Source: Bactericera cockerelli
Taxonomy: Eukaryota > Arthropoda > Insecta > Hemiptera > Triozidae
NCBI GenBank assembly: GCA_024516035.1
Contig: CM044958.1
Span: 7,956,771-8,020,770, forward strand
Length of the DNA: 64,000 nucleotides
Direction of reading: 5' to 3'
Translations under genes and position numbers: made by a program
Part shown: piece after piece, positions 31,783 through 42,079 of the stretch
Layout: each line of letters opens with the position of its first letter
How positions within the stretch are numbered: position 1 is the first letter of the stretch
The notes under the pieces: generated by a model
Databases searched by the model: none
Seen by the model: the letters and a program-made list of their open reading frames with translations, nothing else
What the model was told of the DNA's origin: nothing

Positions 31783-32119
31783 TAGTCACCGTTACCGAGT
31801 GAGCTATCGCGCTGGCCATTGCACGCATGGTGACCTGGGTTCGATCCCCAGCGGGGCAAGAATTTTCCTTCTCTGTACTTGGATATTTGGGGTCCACTCA
31901 TACCTCGTGAAGAAAAATGAGTAGTTACTTGTATGAGTAACGACCAGAGGCGGCATGAGCAGAATAAAAAGAAATTAATGTAATATAATGCCAAAAGTGA
32001 AAGAGTCTCTTAGTAATTCTGCGCTACCCACAAAATTGTGAAGAGGTCTTGTGCTTCACCACAGATAAAATGATATGTGAAGAGGCCTTGTGCTTCACCA
32101 CAAATAAAATCATACCTAC
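31783..32119 (+). repeat. tRNA-headed SINE, family 1
   Basis: Paralogue of 4715-5022, with B box CTGGGTTCGATCCCCAGC. The tail carries a tandem copy of TGTGAAGAGGCCTTGTGC. Confidence 0.85.
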
Positions 32120-32127
32120 ATAATATA

Positions 32128-32990
32128 CAAGGTGGGGCAAAAGTCTGGAAACCCTTGAATAACTTTCGAATGGCTTCTTCGGTAACATTAAAATTTTGTA
32201 CGGTAAACCGGGCTAATAAGACCTTCTTTTAGAGTGGGAAGGTTTTTGTTACCGGCCCCCATGTCGGGGCCAGGGGGGCCTACTTCATTTTTTGAAATAC
32301 GAACCCCCACCTTGCGATACATTTTTGAAAAGGTCTTTAAATAAGAAATACATTGGTGCAAATTTTATTTTTTTTTATTATTAACTGTTTGCAAATGGCG
32401 TTCAACTTTGTGTATGCAGTAAAGTCTGGAAACCCCTGAATATCTTTCGAAAGGGCTTTCTCAGTAAATTTAAAATTGTGAACGGTAATCCTTGGTAATT
32501 GGACCTTATATTAGAATGGGACCGATTTTTTTTTACCGGCCCCCATGTCGGGGCCATGGAGGCCAACTTAATTTTTTTAAATACGAAACCGCACCTTGCG
32601 ATACATTTTTGGAAAGGTCTAATTACCCCGACTTACCGTACACAATTTTAAATTTACTGAGAAAGCCCTTTCAAAAGATATTCAGGGGTTTCCAGAATTT
32701 ATTGCATACACAAAGTTGGACGCCATTTGCAAACAGTTAATATTAAAACAATAAAATTTGCATTATTGTATTTCTTATTTAAAGATCTTTTCAAAAATGT
32801 ATCGCAAGGTGGGGGTTCGTATTTAAAAAAATGAAGTTGGCCCCCCTGGCCCCGACATGAGGGCTGGTAACAAAAATCGACCCTACTCTAAAAGAAGGTC
32901 TTATTAGCCCGGTTTACCGTGCAAAATTTTAATTTTACCGAAGAAGCCATTCAAAAGTTATTCATGGGTTTCCAGACTTTTGCCCCACCC
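32128..32990. mobile_element. Palindromic TA-target element, CAGGGTGGGG family
   Basis: About 0.86 kb. Its ends are CAAGGTGGGGCAAAAGTC and the reverse complement GACTTTTGCCCCACC; the final two bases at the right end are lost. The TA target is at 32126-32127. Copy 1 (about 5026) is empty. Each half holds two related direct segments, both starting from AGTCTGGAAACCC, so the whole has an A-A'-A'rc-Arc layout. No transposase frame is present. Sister copy at 37667-38522. Confidence 0.8.
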
Positions 32991-33649
32991 TATACAGGGT
33001 GTAACAGACTAAATGTAAAATCTCTTAAGGGGTGGTAGTATAGATCATTTCCAACCATTAATGTTCTATAACACTTTTGATTTAACTCAGTGGTTCTCGA
33101 GATATTATTTTTTTGAATTATTTTTACAAGTCCCCTGCCGCTCGACAAAGAATAGCATCTAACTCTGTAAAGACAGCAGATGAAGCAATAGATTTAACTT
33201 TTTCCATAAGATAACAATATTTCACTATTTTTTAGACTAGATTTATTCTTAAAAAGTGCACACGTACTGAAAAAAAATCGGCAGCAGCGGAAAATTTATC
33301 GCGAACATGAAATCCACCTGAAACTTCAGCCGCCATTTTCTCAAAATACTACCCTCATAAAGTATTGGTTTCATTTATTTAAAAACTTGCTTGAAGTCTT
33401 ATCTTTCATAAAATATGACACACTTGATATAAAACTTTCATTTTTTATTGAAACCAAGAGAAATAAAATTTGAATGGTTTGAATGAAATGAAACATAACA
33501 ATGTACCTACATAGTTAACACCCACAGGTAAAGGTGGTACGGTAAATACTGAACATTCATAAGTTGGTACATAGAGGTACAAATTATTATGTTAGTAGGT
33601 ACCGAATTTTAATAAAACACATGGAATACTAAAATATTAAGGTCAATTA

Positions 33650-33953
33650 GTAGTCACCGTGGCAGAGTCAGTTAGCGTGCTAGGCGTTGCACGCATGGTG
33701 ACCTGGGTTCGATCTCCAGCGGGACAGGAGTTTTTCTGCTCTGTACTTGGATGTTCGGGGTCCACTCATACCTCGTCAGGAAAAATGAGTAGTTACTTGT
33801 ATGAGTAACGACCAGTGGCGGCATTACCAGAGTAAAAAGAAATTAATGTAATAGAATAATTCGAACAGTAAAAGAGGCTCTTAGTAATGCTGCGCTACCC
33901 ACAAAAAATGTGAAGAGGCCTTGTGCTTCACCACAAATAAAACCATACATACA
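33650..33953 (+). repeat. Young tRNA-headed SINE, family 1, 23-bp TSD
   Basis: Full-length family 1 SINE flanked by a perfect 23-bp target duplication (33627-33649 and 33954-33976). This defines the 5' end (TAGTCACCGTGG, or a base near it) and the 3' tail (CCATACATACA). It is the best reference copy in the window. It lies in the loop of a palindromic element. Confidence 0.92.
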
Positions 33954-33984
33954 TACTAAAATATTAAGGTCAATTAATCACGAT

Positions 33985-34105
33985 CGTGGGGTCACAATAG
34001 CTCAAACTCGTCTTACTAAATATTTGCCATACTTGAGACTCGAACCAGTGACCTCCAAGTTAAGAGTCCGCAGCCTTATCAATGGATGGTAGCCTAGTAG
34101 GTACA
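33985..34105 (-). repeat. tRNA-headed SINE, family 2, fragment
   Basis: Minus strand: ACTCTTAACTTGGAGGTCAC, TGGTTCGAGTCTC and AGACGAGTTTGAGC. Confidence 0.6.
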
Positions 34106-34525
34106 GTTAGTAGTACTGACTGACTTTTTTTTTAGTTTCTCTTGGTTCCAATAAAAAATGAAAGTTTTATATCAAGTATGTCATATTTTCTGAAAGATAA
34201 GACTTTAAGCAAGTTTTTATATAAATGAAACCAATACTTTATGAGGGCAGTATTTTGAGAAAATGGCGGCTGAAGTTTCAGGTGGATTTCATGTTCGCGA
34301 TAAATTTTCCGCTGCTGCCGATTTTTTTCAGTACGTGTGCACTTTTTAAGAATAAATCTAGTCTAAATAATAGGGAAATATTGTTATCTTATGAAAAAAG
34401 TTAAATCTATTGCTTCATCTGCTGTATTTACGGAGTTAGATGCTATTCTTTGTCGAGCGGCAGGGGACTTGTAAAAATAATTCAAAAAAATAATATCTCG
34501 AGAACCACTGAGTTTAATCAAAAGT

Positions 34526-34832
34526 ATGTATGTACGAATTTCTTTGTGGTGAAGCACAAGGCCTCTTCACAATTTTTGTGGGTAGCGCAGCATTACTAAG
34601 AGCCTCCTTTACATTTCGAATTATTCTATTACATTAATTTCTTTTTACTCTGGTAATGCCGCCACTGGTCGTTACTCATACAAGTAACTACTCATTTTTC
34701 CTCACGAGGTATGAGTGGACCCCGAACATCCAAGTACAGAGCAGAAAAAATCCTCCCCCGCTGGGAATCGAACCCAGGTCACCATGTGTGCAATGCCTAG
34801 CGCGCTAACTCGCTCTGCCACAGTGACTACTG
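34526..34832 (-). repeat. tRNA-headed SINE, family 1, inside an inverted arm
   Basis: Flanked by TTTAATCAAAAGT (34513-34525) and TTAAATCAAAAGT (34833-34845). The opposite arm of the palindrome supplies the uninterrupted target (33066-33085 region). The insertion therefore occurred after the palindrome formed. Confidence 0.9.
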
Positions 34833-35437
34833 TTAAATCAAAAGTGTTATAGAACATTAATGGTTGGAAATGATCTATACTACCACCCCTTAAGAGATTT
34901 TACATTTAGTCTGTTACACCCTGTATAGACATACTTATGTAAATGGTGCGCTGTCTCTTTTTTTACACTTCGGCCGAGGTGTTTGATTAGTATACCTACC
35001 TGAATTTTCTCACAAAGTTTCATTTTGGCGGGTCAATAATAAGGTGTGAATTTCACCTACAGACAATACATGTTTAGTACAGTAAATCAAGTTTATCAAT
35101 AAATCATAATAATCCATAAATCAAATTTGACAGGGAGATACTGTAGCATTAGAGAGAGACAGGATTTATTCTGCTGTTAGAGAAAGACAGAGAGGGAGTG
35201 GATTCTGGTGTTAGAGAGAGACAGGAATATATTTTATCCTGGTGTTAGAGAGAGATAACTCCCGAGGGAAAACTTTTTATTGTACTCAATAAAAGCTTGA
35301 CCTTTCGATTTATTTTCTTTAACGGACGGTTAAGGCGGCTAGGGGTGGTGTTATGAGTTATGACAGGTGTATTGCTTCCGAGTGTGAAAAGGTATCGGAA
35401 GTATTGTGTTCTTTCTTGTAAAAAAAAGGTAGCTCTC

Positions 35438-35695
35438 TTTTCTGTTTAACACCGCTTTCAACTGTATGGTCTTATCACGACGAGGGTTATACGTTATACC
35501 CTCCAGTCGCTGAAAACTTACCAAACAGCTACTCAAATTAAATTCACCAAGCCAGAGTGGGCCCGGGAATAGCCAGCATCACGAGGGTTTGAAATTGCCT
35601 GGTCACCCATCCAAGTCCTAGCCTCGCTGGACGTTGCTTAACTTCAGTAACCGAATGAGAACTGGTGTATTCAACGTCCCATCGATGCTGGCTTA
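35438..35695 (-). repeat. 5S rRNA-derived SINE, best-preserved 5S head
   Basis: Minus strand: GAATACACCAGTTCTCATTC, then CTGAAGTTAAGCAACGTCC, AGCGAGGCTAGGACTTGG and ATGGGTGACCAGGC. This corresponds position by position to 5S rRNA from about nucleotide 25 to 100, including the pol III boxes A, IE and C. The shared core and tail CAGTTGAAAGCGGTGTTAAA follow. Confidence 0.9.
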
Positions 35696-36204
35696 AAAGT
35701 TGCTCTGATATTTTTGGGCTTTTCCTATACTCCACAGCAATTTTAGTTGTGTGTCCATCTGTTAGTCTCTATGTAAGTTAAAGTTCACTCCTTTTCTACG
35801 TGGAATAATGGACAGAAATTACCGTTACTCTACTCCACTCCACTGAAGTCGGTATTTTATTTATATGATACCATTTATCATTTTTACATTTATTGAAATA
35901 GGTACTAAACTTATATTTTAGAGATTTTATTTACATGGTACCTAGGTATAGGTATATGTATTATTTTTTTTCTTCTTCTTCTTCTTTCTTCTTCTTGTTG
36001 TTTTTTTCTCCTAGACTAGACACTCTAGAGAGTCTAGAGTCTAGACAACAAGAAAAGCTTTTCTTGCAAACTTTTTTTTTAATTCATAGAAATATTGGTT
36101 CGAACTTTTTTTTTCGGTTGAATAATTAATTTTATCGGTACGAACAAGATAGGTAAAGTTCTTTTTTTTTTTTTTTCTGAACGCCCATTAAACATTAAAC
36201 ATAT

Positions 36205-36540
36205 AGGTCAAATGTATCCTTGTTATATAACTGAGAAAATATGAAATTTATCTTTGTTATCTACCTGAGAAAATATGAAATTTGTCCTTGTTATCTAACT
36301 GAGGTAATAGGAAATTTATCCTTGTTATTCAATTTAGAAAATATTAAATTTCTCCTTGTTATCTAACTGAGAAAGTATGAAATTTCTCCTTGTTATCTAA
36401 CTGAGAAAATATGAATTTTTTCATTGTTACCTAACTGAGAAAATATAAAATTTATGCTTGTTATCTGACTGAGAAAATATTAAATTTCCCCTTGTCATCT
36501 AACTGAGAAAGTATGAAATTTCTCCTTGTTATCTAATTGA
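36205..36540 (+). repeat. 33-bp minisatellite, about 10 units
   Basis: Homologous array to 6335-6665. The unit variants (for example GAGAAAGTATGAAATTTCTC) differ in type and order, showing independent turnover. Confidence 0.9.
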
Positions 36541-36601
36541 ATTTTTTTTAATTTCATAATAAAAGAGTTTCATAATAAAAGATAATGAGCTAATTTTGTA
36601 T

Positions 36602-36800
36602 TCGTGTTATTATTTCAAAAACTTTTAGTGGGTAGCATCGGTATTACGAGAACTAGTGCCCATCATATCCCCAACCAACCATCACCGTCCAATATCTATC
36701 TCGTAATTCTCGTATTGCCGCCCCTGGTCGTAGTCCACTCTACGAGTACCCCATTTGTCCTGAGGCCAGGGTAGGTCCCCACGACAGTCAAAGTACGGAG
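36602..36800 (-). repeat. SINE body related to family 1, headless
   Basis: Plus-strand landmarks are TTAGTGGGTAGCATCGG, TTGCCGCCCCTGGTCGTAG and TACGAGTACCCCATTTGTCC. These align with the family 1 body but are strongly diverged. It is not present in copy 1. Confidence 0.5.
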
Positions 36801-37274
36801 TTGAAAATTTTCATCTTCGTGATGAAATGGAAATAGTTAAAATGGAAATAGTTAGAAATATCGAACCTAGAATTTTTTTTCAGCAGAAAAATACCCCTTA
36901 ATATTCATTAAAGCAAATAATGTTTAATATTTGTAATCGTTAAACATAAAAAACATTGTTAAGAACATCATCATTAGGATGACAATCCTTTTATATATTT
37001 CTAGAATTTAGAAGACTTTTGGCCGACACCCAAGTTGCCCCTATCATAACTCTATTCACCCTTATTTGAACGTTATTCAATCAAGTGTGAATCTAAGGGA
37101 CGCTTTTGACTTTATCGATCAGTTAATAGCTTTCTGCTGAAATTCCGCCAAGAAAAATTGTCTGTGAAAATAATAACTCAAGATGAGGTCCGGCTTGAGG
37201 TGTTTCATGGGAGCTTGAAAGAGTTAGGGTAGAGATGGGTGAGATGGACGGGGTGGGTAGAGGTGGAAGGTATT

Positions 37275-37515
37275 AGGGTAAGACTGGAGGTACCGTATGA
37301 TTTGGAGAACATGATAAACGATGGAAGATTATTCAGGGTATCTTTGAGGCTACGGGGATCCAGATACCATCCACGCAGTTATGGATTAATCGATGATGGA
37401 GCAGGAGTACCTTATGAAAAATATCTCACATGTTTTATTTTAGCACAGAACAGACTACAATGGAGGCAGCTGGTTCATGAAGGTTTTGGGTCCCGCGACC
37501 TGTTTAAACCCAACA
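37275..37515 (+). CDS. Exon-like stretch with intact frame, unrecognised
   Basis: The 72-bp exon candidate 37444-37515 has an acceptor ending TGTTTTATTTTAG and the donor GTAAGTAAG. It begins and ends in the same codon phase, so it could be skipped or shuffled without a frameshift, and it reads NRLQWRQLVHEGFGSRDLF. Upstream (37275-37440) another open frame reads IRVRLEVPYDLENMINDG and LRLRGSRYHPRSYGLIDDG, but has no convincing donor before the acceptor. I do not recognise the family. The homologous 7408-7480 has a one-base frameshift. Confidence 0.35.
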
Positions 37516-37666
37516 GTAAGTAAGTTTATTAATTTTATTAATGTTTGAAAAAAAAGAGATTATTTAGGGTTTTTCTTCATCGTAATGCTTCAAATTAGGT
37601 GACAATATGACGAGTCTTTATAAGTATATTATTATTTAATAATTTATTGACAAACTACATAATATA

Positions 37667-38522
37667 CAGGGTGGGGCAAAAGTCTGGAAACCCTTGAATA
37701 ACTTTCGAATGGCTTCTTCGGTAAAATTAAAATTTTGTACGGTAAACCGGGGTAATAAGACCTTCTATTAGAGTGGGGTCGATTTTTGTTACCGGCCCCC
37801 ATGTCGGGGCCAGGGGCCAACTTCATTTTTTTAAATACAAACCCCACCTTGCGATACATTTTTGAAAAGGTCTTTAAATAAGGAATACATTGGTGCAAAT
37901 TTCATTTTTTTCATATTAACTGTTTGCAAATGGCGTCCAACTTTGTGTATGCAGTAAAGTCTGGAAACCCTGAATATCTTTCGAAAGGACTTTCTCAGTA
38001 AATTTAAAATTATGTACGGTAATTCCTTGGTAATTAGACCTTACATTAAAATGGGACCGATTTTTTTTCCGGTCCTTATGTCGGGACCAGGGAGGCCAAC
38101 TTCATTTTTTTTAATACGAAACCCCACCTTGTGATAACATTTTTAGAAGGTCTAATTACCCCGACTTACCGTGCACAGTTTTAAAAGTTACTGAAAAGCC
38201 TTTCAAAAGATATTCAGGGGTTTCCAGACTTTACTGCATGCACAAAGTTGGACGCTATTTGCAAACAGTTAATATTAAAAAAATAAAATTTTGCACCAAT
38301 GTATTTCTTATTTAAAGACCTTTCCAAAAATGTATCACAAGGTGGGGGTTCGAAATTTAAAAAAATAAAGTTGGCCCCCCTGACCCGACATGGGGGGTAA
38401 CAAAAATCTATCCCACTCTAAAAGAAGGTCTTATTAGTTCGGTTTACCTTACAAAATTTGAATTTTACCGAAGAAGCCATTCGAAAGTTATTCAGGGGTT
38501 TCCAGACTTTTGCCCCACCCTG
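37667..38522. mobile_element. Palindromic TA-target element, CAGGGTGGGG family
   Basis: 0.86 kb, starting CAGGGTGGGGCAAAAGTC and ending with the exact reverse complement, TA at 37665-37666 and 38523-38524. Same fold-symmetrical A-A'-A'rc-Arc structure as 32128-32990. It is absent from copy 1 (near 7616-7630). It contains the CGGTAAACCGG and CCCCATGTCGGG motifs of its sister. Confidence 0.85.
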
Positions 38523-39384
38523 TATATTGCAACCTGCAATACGAACACAGGACATGAAATGAAAGAACTCAATTTCTTTTCAGTAAACCCTTTAATTTTA
38601 CAGTACCTTTCTTTCAATAAACCTGTAATTTACAGTACCTTTAAGCTTGAATCATCCAATCGACATGAAAATATCACCTTTAGGAAGATTATCGAGGATA
38701 AAGATTCTTATAGCCGTAATTTATTTCCAACACGAATACCTATAAAACAAAGATGAAAATTTACAGATAAAATTTCCCTCCATACGTGCATACAATGCCA
38801 TGAGAATTTCAGCGAGATATATATGTAGGTACTAATGACTATATCTTACCTAACAGCTTATAAGAAGAGGAAGAATTTTATTTTTCAGTTTTTCACTCAG
38901 TCTTAAGATAATTGACATTGAAGTAGAAATAAATTTATCACATAAGGTATTTTTCTTCCATCCAATGCATGCATTTTATTTTTCCTCATTTTTCGAAATA
39001 TGACCTCCCATAATAATGACTCTGAGGTTAGGTGGTAAAAAATGCTTCACCATTATTTTTGTAGTATGCTTTATTAGGAGAAACGAGTACAATGTTAATA
39101 GAATATAAATTAAGAAAAAACAAACAAATGACCAAAATAAATAATAAAAGAAATAACACTAATGTCTACCTAAAGGGCGGGGTTATGCATGTGGCATCTC
39201 TTCAGCCAACTCTTTAAACCTAGGGTCTTGTGGCTTGATTAATATAATTTTGTAGGCCTTTATTAAACATACAGTTAATGGGTTATTAAATTATACAGGC
39301 AATTGCCTAAATTAAATAATTAAAAAGGAAATCACTTGTCCCTTTATCTAAAGGCGGTTATTAGGGCTGTGGCCCTTGATCTAT

Positions 39385-40230
39385 ACTTACAGGTCTTGTG
39401 GCCCTTGATCTAATACTTACAGGTCTTGTGGCCCTTTCTCTAATACTTACAGGGTCTTTTGGCCCTTGATTAATACTTACAGGATCTTGTGGCCCTTATT
39501 AATACTTACAGGGTCTTGTGGCCCTTATCTAATACTTACAGGGTCTTGTGACCCTTGATCTAATACTTACAGGGTCTTGTGGCCCTTGATCTAATACTTA
39601 CAGGGTCTTGTGGCCCTTTATCTAATACTTCAGGGTCTTGTGGCCCTTGATCTAAACTTACAGGGTCTTGTGGCCCTTTTCTAATACTTACAGGGTCTTG
39701 TGGCCCTTGATCTAATACTTACAGGTCTTGTGCCCTTCTCTAATACTTACAGGGTCTTGTGGCCCTTGATCTAATACTTACAGGGTCTTGTGGCCCTTTT
39801 CTAATACTTACAGGGTCTTGTGGCCCTTATCTAATACTTACAGGGTCTTGTGGCCCTTTATCTAATACTTACAGGTCTTGTGGCCCTTGATCTAATACTT
39901 ACAGGGTCTTGTGGCCCTTATCAAATACTTACAGGGTCTTGTGCCTCTTGATCTAATACTTACAGGGTCTTGTGGCCCTTTCTCTAATACTTCAGGGTCT
40001 TGGCCTCTTATCTAATACTTACAGGGTCTTGTGCCTCTTGATCTAATACTTACAGGGTCTTGTGGCCCTTGATCTAATACTTACAGGGTCTTGTGCCCTT
40101 ATCTAATACTTACAGGTCTATGTGACCTTGATCTAATACTTACAGTTTGTGGAAATCTAAACTAAGGTATTTAAAAATCAACTTTATCAATACTTACAGG
40201 GTCTTGTGCCTCTTGATCTAATACTTACAG
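39385..40230 (-). repeat. 31-bp minisatellite of splice-donor-like units
   Basis: About 28 units. In plus-strand reading the unit is ATCTAATACTTACAGGGTC plus TTGTGGCCCTTG. Each minus-strand unit therefore carries CCCTGTAAGTATTAG, a strong 5' splice-site match (GTAAGTAT pairs with the U1 snRNA 5' end). On the plus strand each also carries CTAAT followed by ACTTACAG, a branch-point and acceptor look-alike. The array ends at the donor edge of the GC-rich candidate exon 40229-40433, whose own end (AGACCCT, then GTAAGT) has the repeat's sequence. Confidence 0.9.
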
Positions 40231-40433
40231 GGTCTTCAGAGTGCGGGACAGGTTGGCAGGGATCTTGTGCTTCTAGTCACACAGTCCCTTGGCTCATGGA
40301 CTACTCTCATCCTCAGGGTGGGCTTGCATCTGGCACCAGCTGCCAGGCCAGTCCATCCAGGAGTGGATGGGGGGGGGAGGAGGGTGAGGGGTTGACGGGG
40401 GGCAGGGGGGTGGCCTCCGTCCAGCCCAGGGAG
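40229..40433 (-). CDS. GC-rich candidate exon next to the minisatellite
   Basis: On the minus strand the segment lies between an acceptor (CTCTCTCGCCTGTTTCAG) and a donor (CCCTGTAAGTATT). It is a GC-rich island, rich in proline codons, in AT-rich DNA. The frame depends on a run of nine C near 40369-40377. One frame is open for most of the length but stops 8 bp before the donor; another gives KHKIPANLSRTLKT at the end after earlier stops. It may be a decayed or mis-sequenced exon, or a terminal exon. I cannot name the protein. Confidence 0.3.
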
Positions 40434-40614
40434 CTGAAACAGGCGAGAGAGGTGGACGATTGGTTGGGTTATTTGGGTGGTTGGAAGATATTGCCAAATC
40501 CAATAACCCCGCCCTTTAGTTAGGACATAATATTATGTAAATATTTATTTATTTTTTATTTAATTTTTTCTTCTATTATATTGTATTTTGATTTGTAATT
40601 ATTTGTGTTGTAAC

Positions 40615-40645
<31 letters not shown>

Positions 40646-41554
40646 CGTCAAAATTTCTCATAAATGTTCGAGTAATATTGACTTTGAACACTTATCGTTA
40701 CATTAAAAAAAACTGCTACAATGAGATTAACAAACGACAGTAAAAAACGGTCATTGGCACATTGCAAAATGATATGAGAGTAAAAATTATTTATAATATT
40801 TATACATTCAATAAAATAATTTATCTGTGATATCGTTTTTAACTTTTATATTGTAATTTTTCATGTTTTTTATGTACTTGTGACTTTGTAAAAGGATTCT
40901 CACCGTAAAAAATATACCACATAGAAAAAAACAACACAGATCATAGATATAAATAACATCCCTCAAATATCCGCTGTCATCTTCACCGTCCCTAATAATC
41001 TCACCGCATTACCAACCTGGACAGCCAATCATTTGCATTATTTTATTTTCAATATAGATTATGCAATGTGCATGGCTTTTTATCCTAAGCTTGCATTATT
41101 CTATTTTCGCAACATTAATGAAGTAGCAGTATGCCAGAGAACGTATTCCAGACTTTATCCCTAGAATTGCATAACATATTCACATATCCGACATAACCTG
41201 TGTTTTGCAACCGGCTTTATTTCACACAGTTCGTCAACAACGTTATAAAAATGTTCCTTACGTTCTAAATCCCATGTATCCTTGACGAGACGAAAAAATC
41301 TTCGCAGTGAAAATAACAATCTCGTACATCCGCGCTGACATAACAGAAAATCTCTCGCAAAAATGTTTACTCGGAAAAACGCTATCTAACCCATTTCCCA
41401 ATGTATGTGGTTCATGTAGGAATAGGAACGGTTTTCTGACATTTTTAGGTCTTGAACGCAGTGGACTGTTGTATTTTTCACATTTGTTCTTTTGTATTAT
41501 ATAAGAAAATGTAGTTGTGCCCCGAAGCCGCTTTCGCATTACTTCCCTGTCTAT

Positions 41555-41700
41555 CTGTCCCGTTGGCTCAGTAGTAAAGGCGGCACTATGTGAATCCAGA
41601 GATACCAGAGGTAATGGGTTCGAAACCAAGCGTAACATGACAAGTTATCCTCCTATTTGGGATTTTTACCACATAATAATGTGTCTTGGGCTTACTGGGA
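41555..41700 (+). repeat. tRNA-headed SINE, family 6
   Basis: CCCGTTGGCTCAGTAGTAAA (A box), ATGGGTTCGAAACCAAGC (B box) and ACATGACAAGTTATCCTCC. Paralogue at 51355-51500. Confidence 0.65.
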
Positions 41701-41707
41701 CTTTAAG

Positions 41708-41970
41708 CAGTCACTGTGGCAGAGTGAGTTAGCGCACTAGGCATTGCACACATGGTGACCTGGGTTCGATCCCCAGCGGAGTAGGAATTTTTCTGCTCTG
41801 TACTTGAATGTTCGTAGCTGCTTTGATGTGAAACAGCGACCGGTGGCAGAATCATAGGCAAAAAAAAAAAAATAATAATACAAGATATTGAAAATAAAGT
41901 GGTAAAGTCCTATGATTCTGCGCTACCCACCAAAATTGTGACATAATAACACAAAGAAAAAACATTATTA
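41708..41970 (+). repeat. tRNA-headed SINE, family 1, copy-specific
   Basis: Head CAGTCACTGTGGCAGAGTG, B box GGTTCGATCCCCAGC, with part of the body deleted. The end is GTGACATAATAACACAAAG followed by ATT repeats. The homologous position in the other copy (about 51525) is empty: GGGACTTTAATAGTCTTAAT. Confidence 0.85.
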
Positions 41971-42079
41971 TTATTATTACTATTATTATAGTCTTAATCG
42001 GGCAGTATAAATAAGGCGATATTATTATTATTATTACTCCAGGGCACTTACATCCATGCCATTCCGGAAACAAACAACT

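Larger units (their letters stand above)
32995..34923. mobile_element. Palindromic TA-target element, 469-bp arms
   Basis: Ends CAGGGTGTAACAGACTAAA and its reverse complement, with TA at both borders (32993-32994, 34924-34925). The left arm is 32995-33463. The right arm is 34136-34923, interrupted by a SINE (34526-34832). The loop (33464-34135) contains two further SINEs. It is inserted directly beside the element 32128-32990, at or next to its TA. No coding is present. The architecture fits a Tc1/mariner-mobilised non-autonomous element. Confidence 0.85.
31127..39230 (+). repeat. Duplicated block, copy 2, second part
   Basis: Collinear with about 4046-8715. Gains relative to copy 1 are the palindromic elements 32128-32990, 32995-34923 and 37667-38522 and a SINE-body piece 36602-36800. 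It diverges from copy 1 about 50 bp before copy 1's assembly gap. Confidence 0.85.

Noticed and set aside
35600..35695. A genuine 5S rRNA gene.
   Set aside because: The match covers only about nucleotides 25-100, has many substitutions, lacks the terminal stem and runs directly into a shared SINE body.
39385..40230. CRISPR-like array (regular 31-bp units).
   Set aside because: Units are direct tandem repeats with no unique spacers, and the genome is eukaryotic.
41258..41638. A minus-strand frame containing ARMYEIVIFTAK resembles the core of NLI-interacting-factor (CTD-type) phosphatases, and HEPHTLGN resembles the RPB11/AC19 motif.
   Set aside because: Only 8-10 residues match in each case. 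Catalytic DxDxT and surrounding family sequence are absent, the two matches belong to different families, and the frame is not maintained in the paralogue at 51059-51443.
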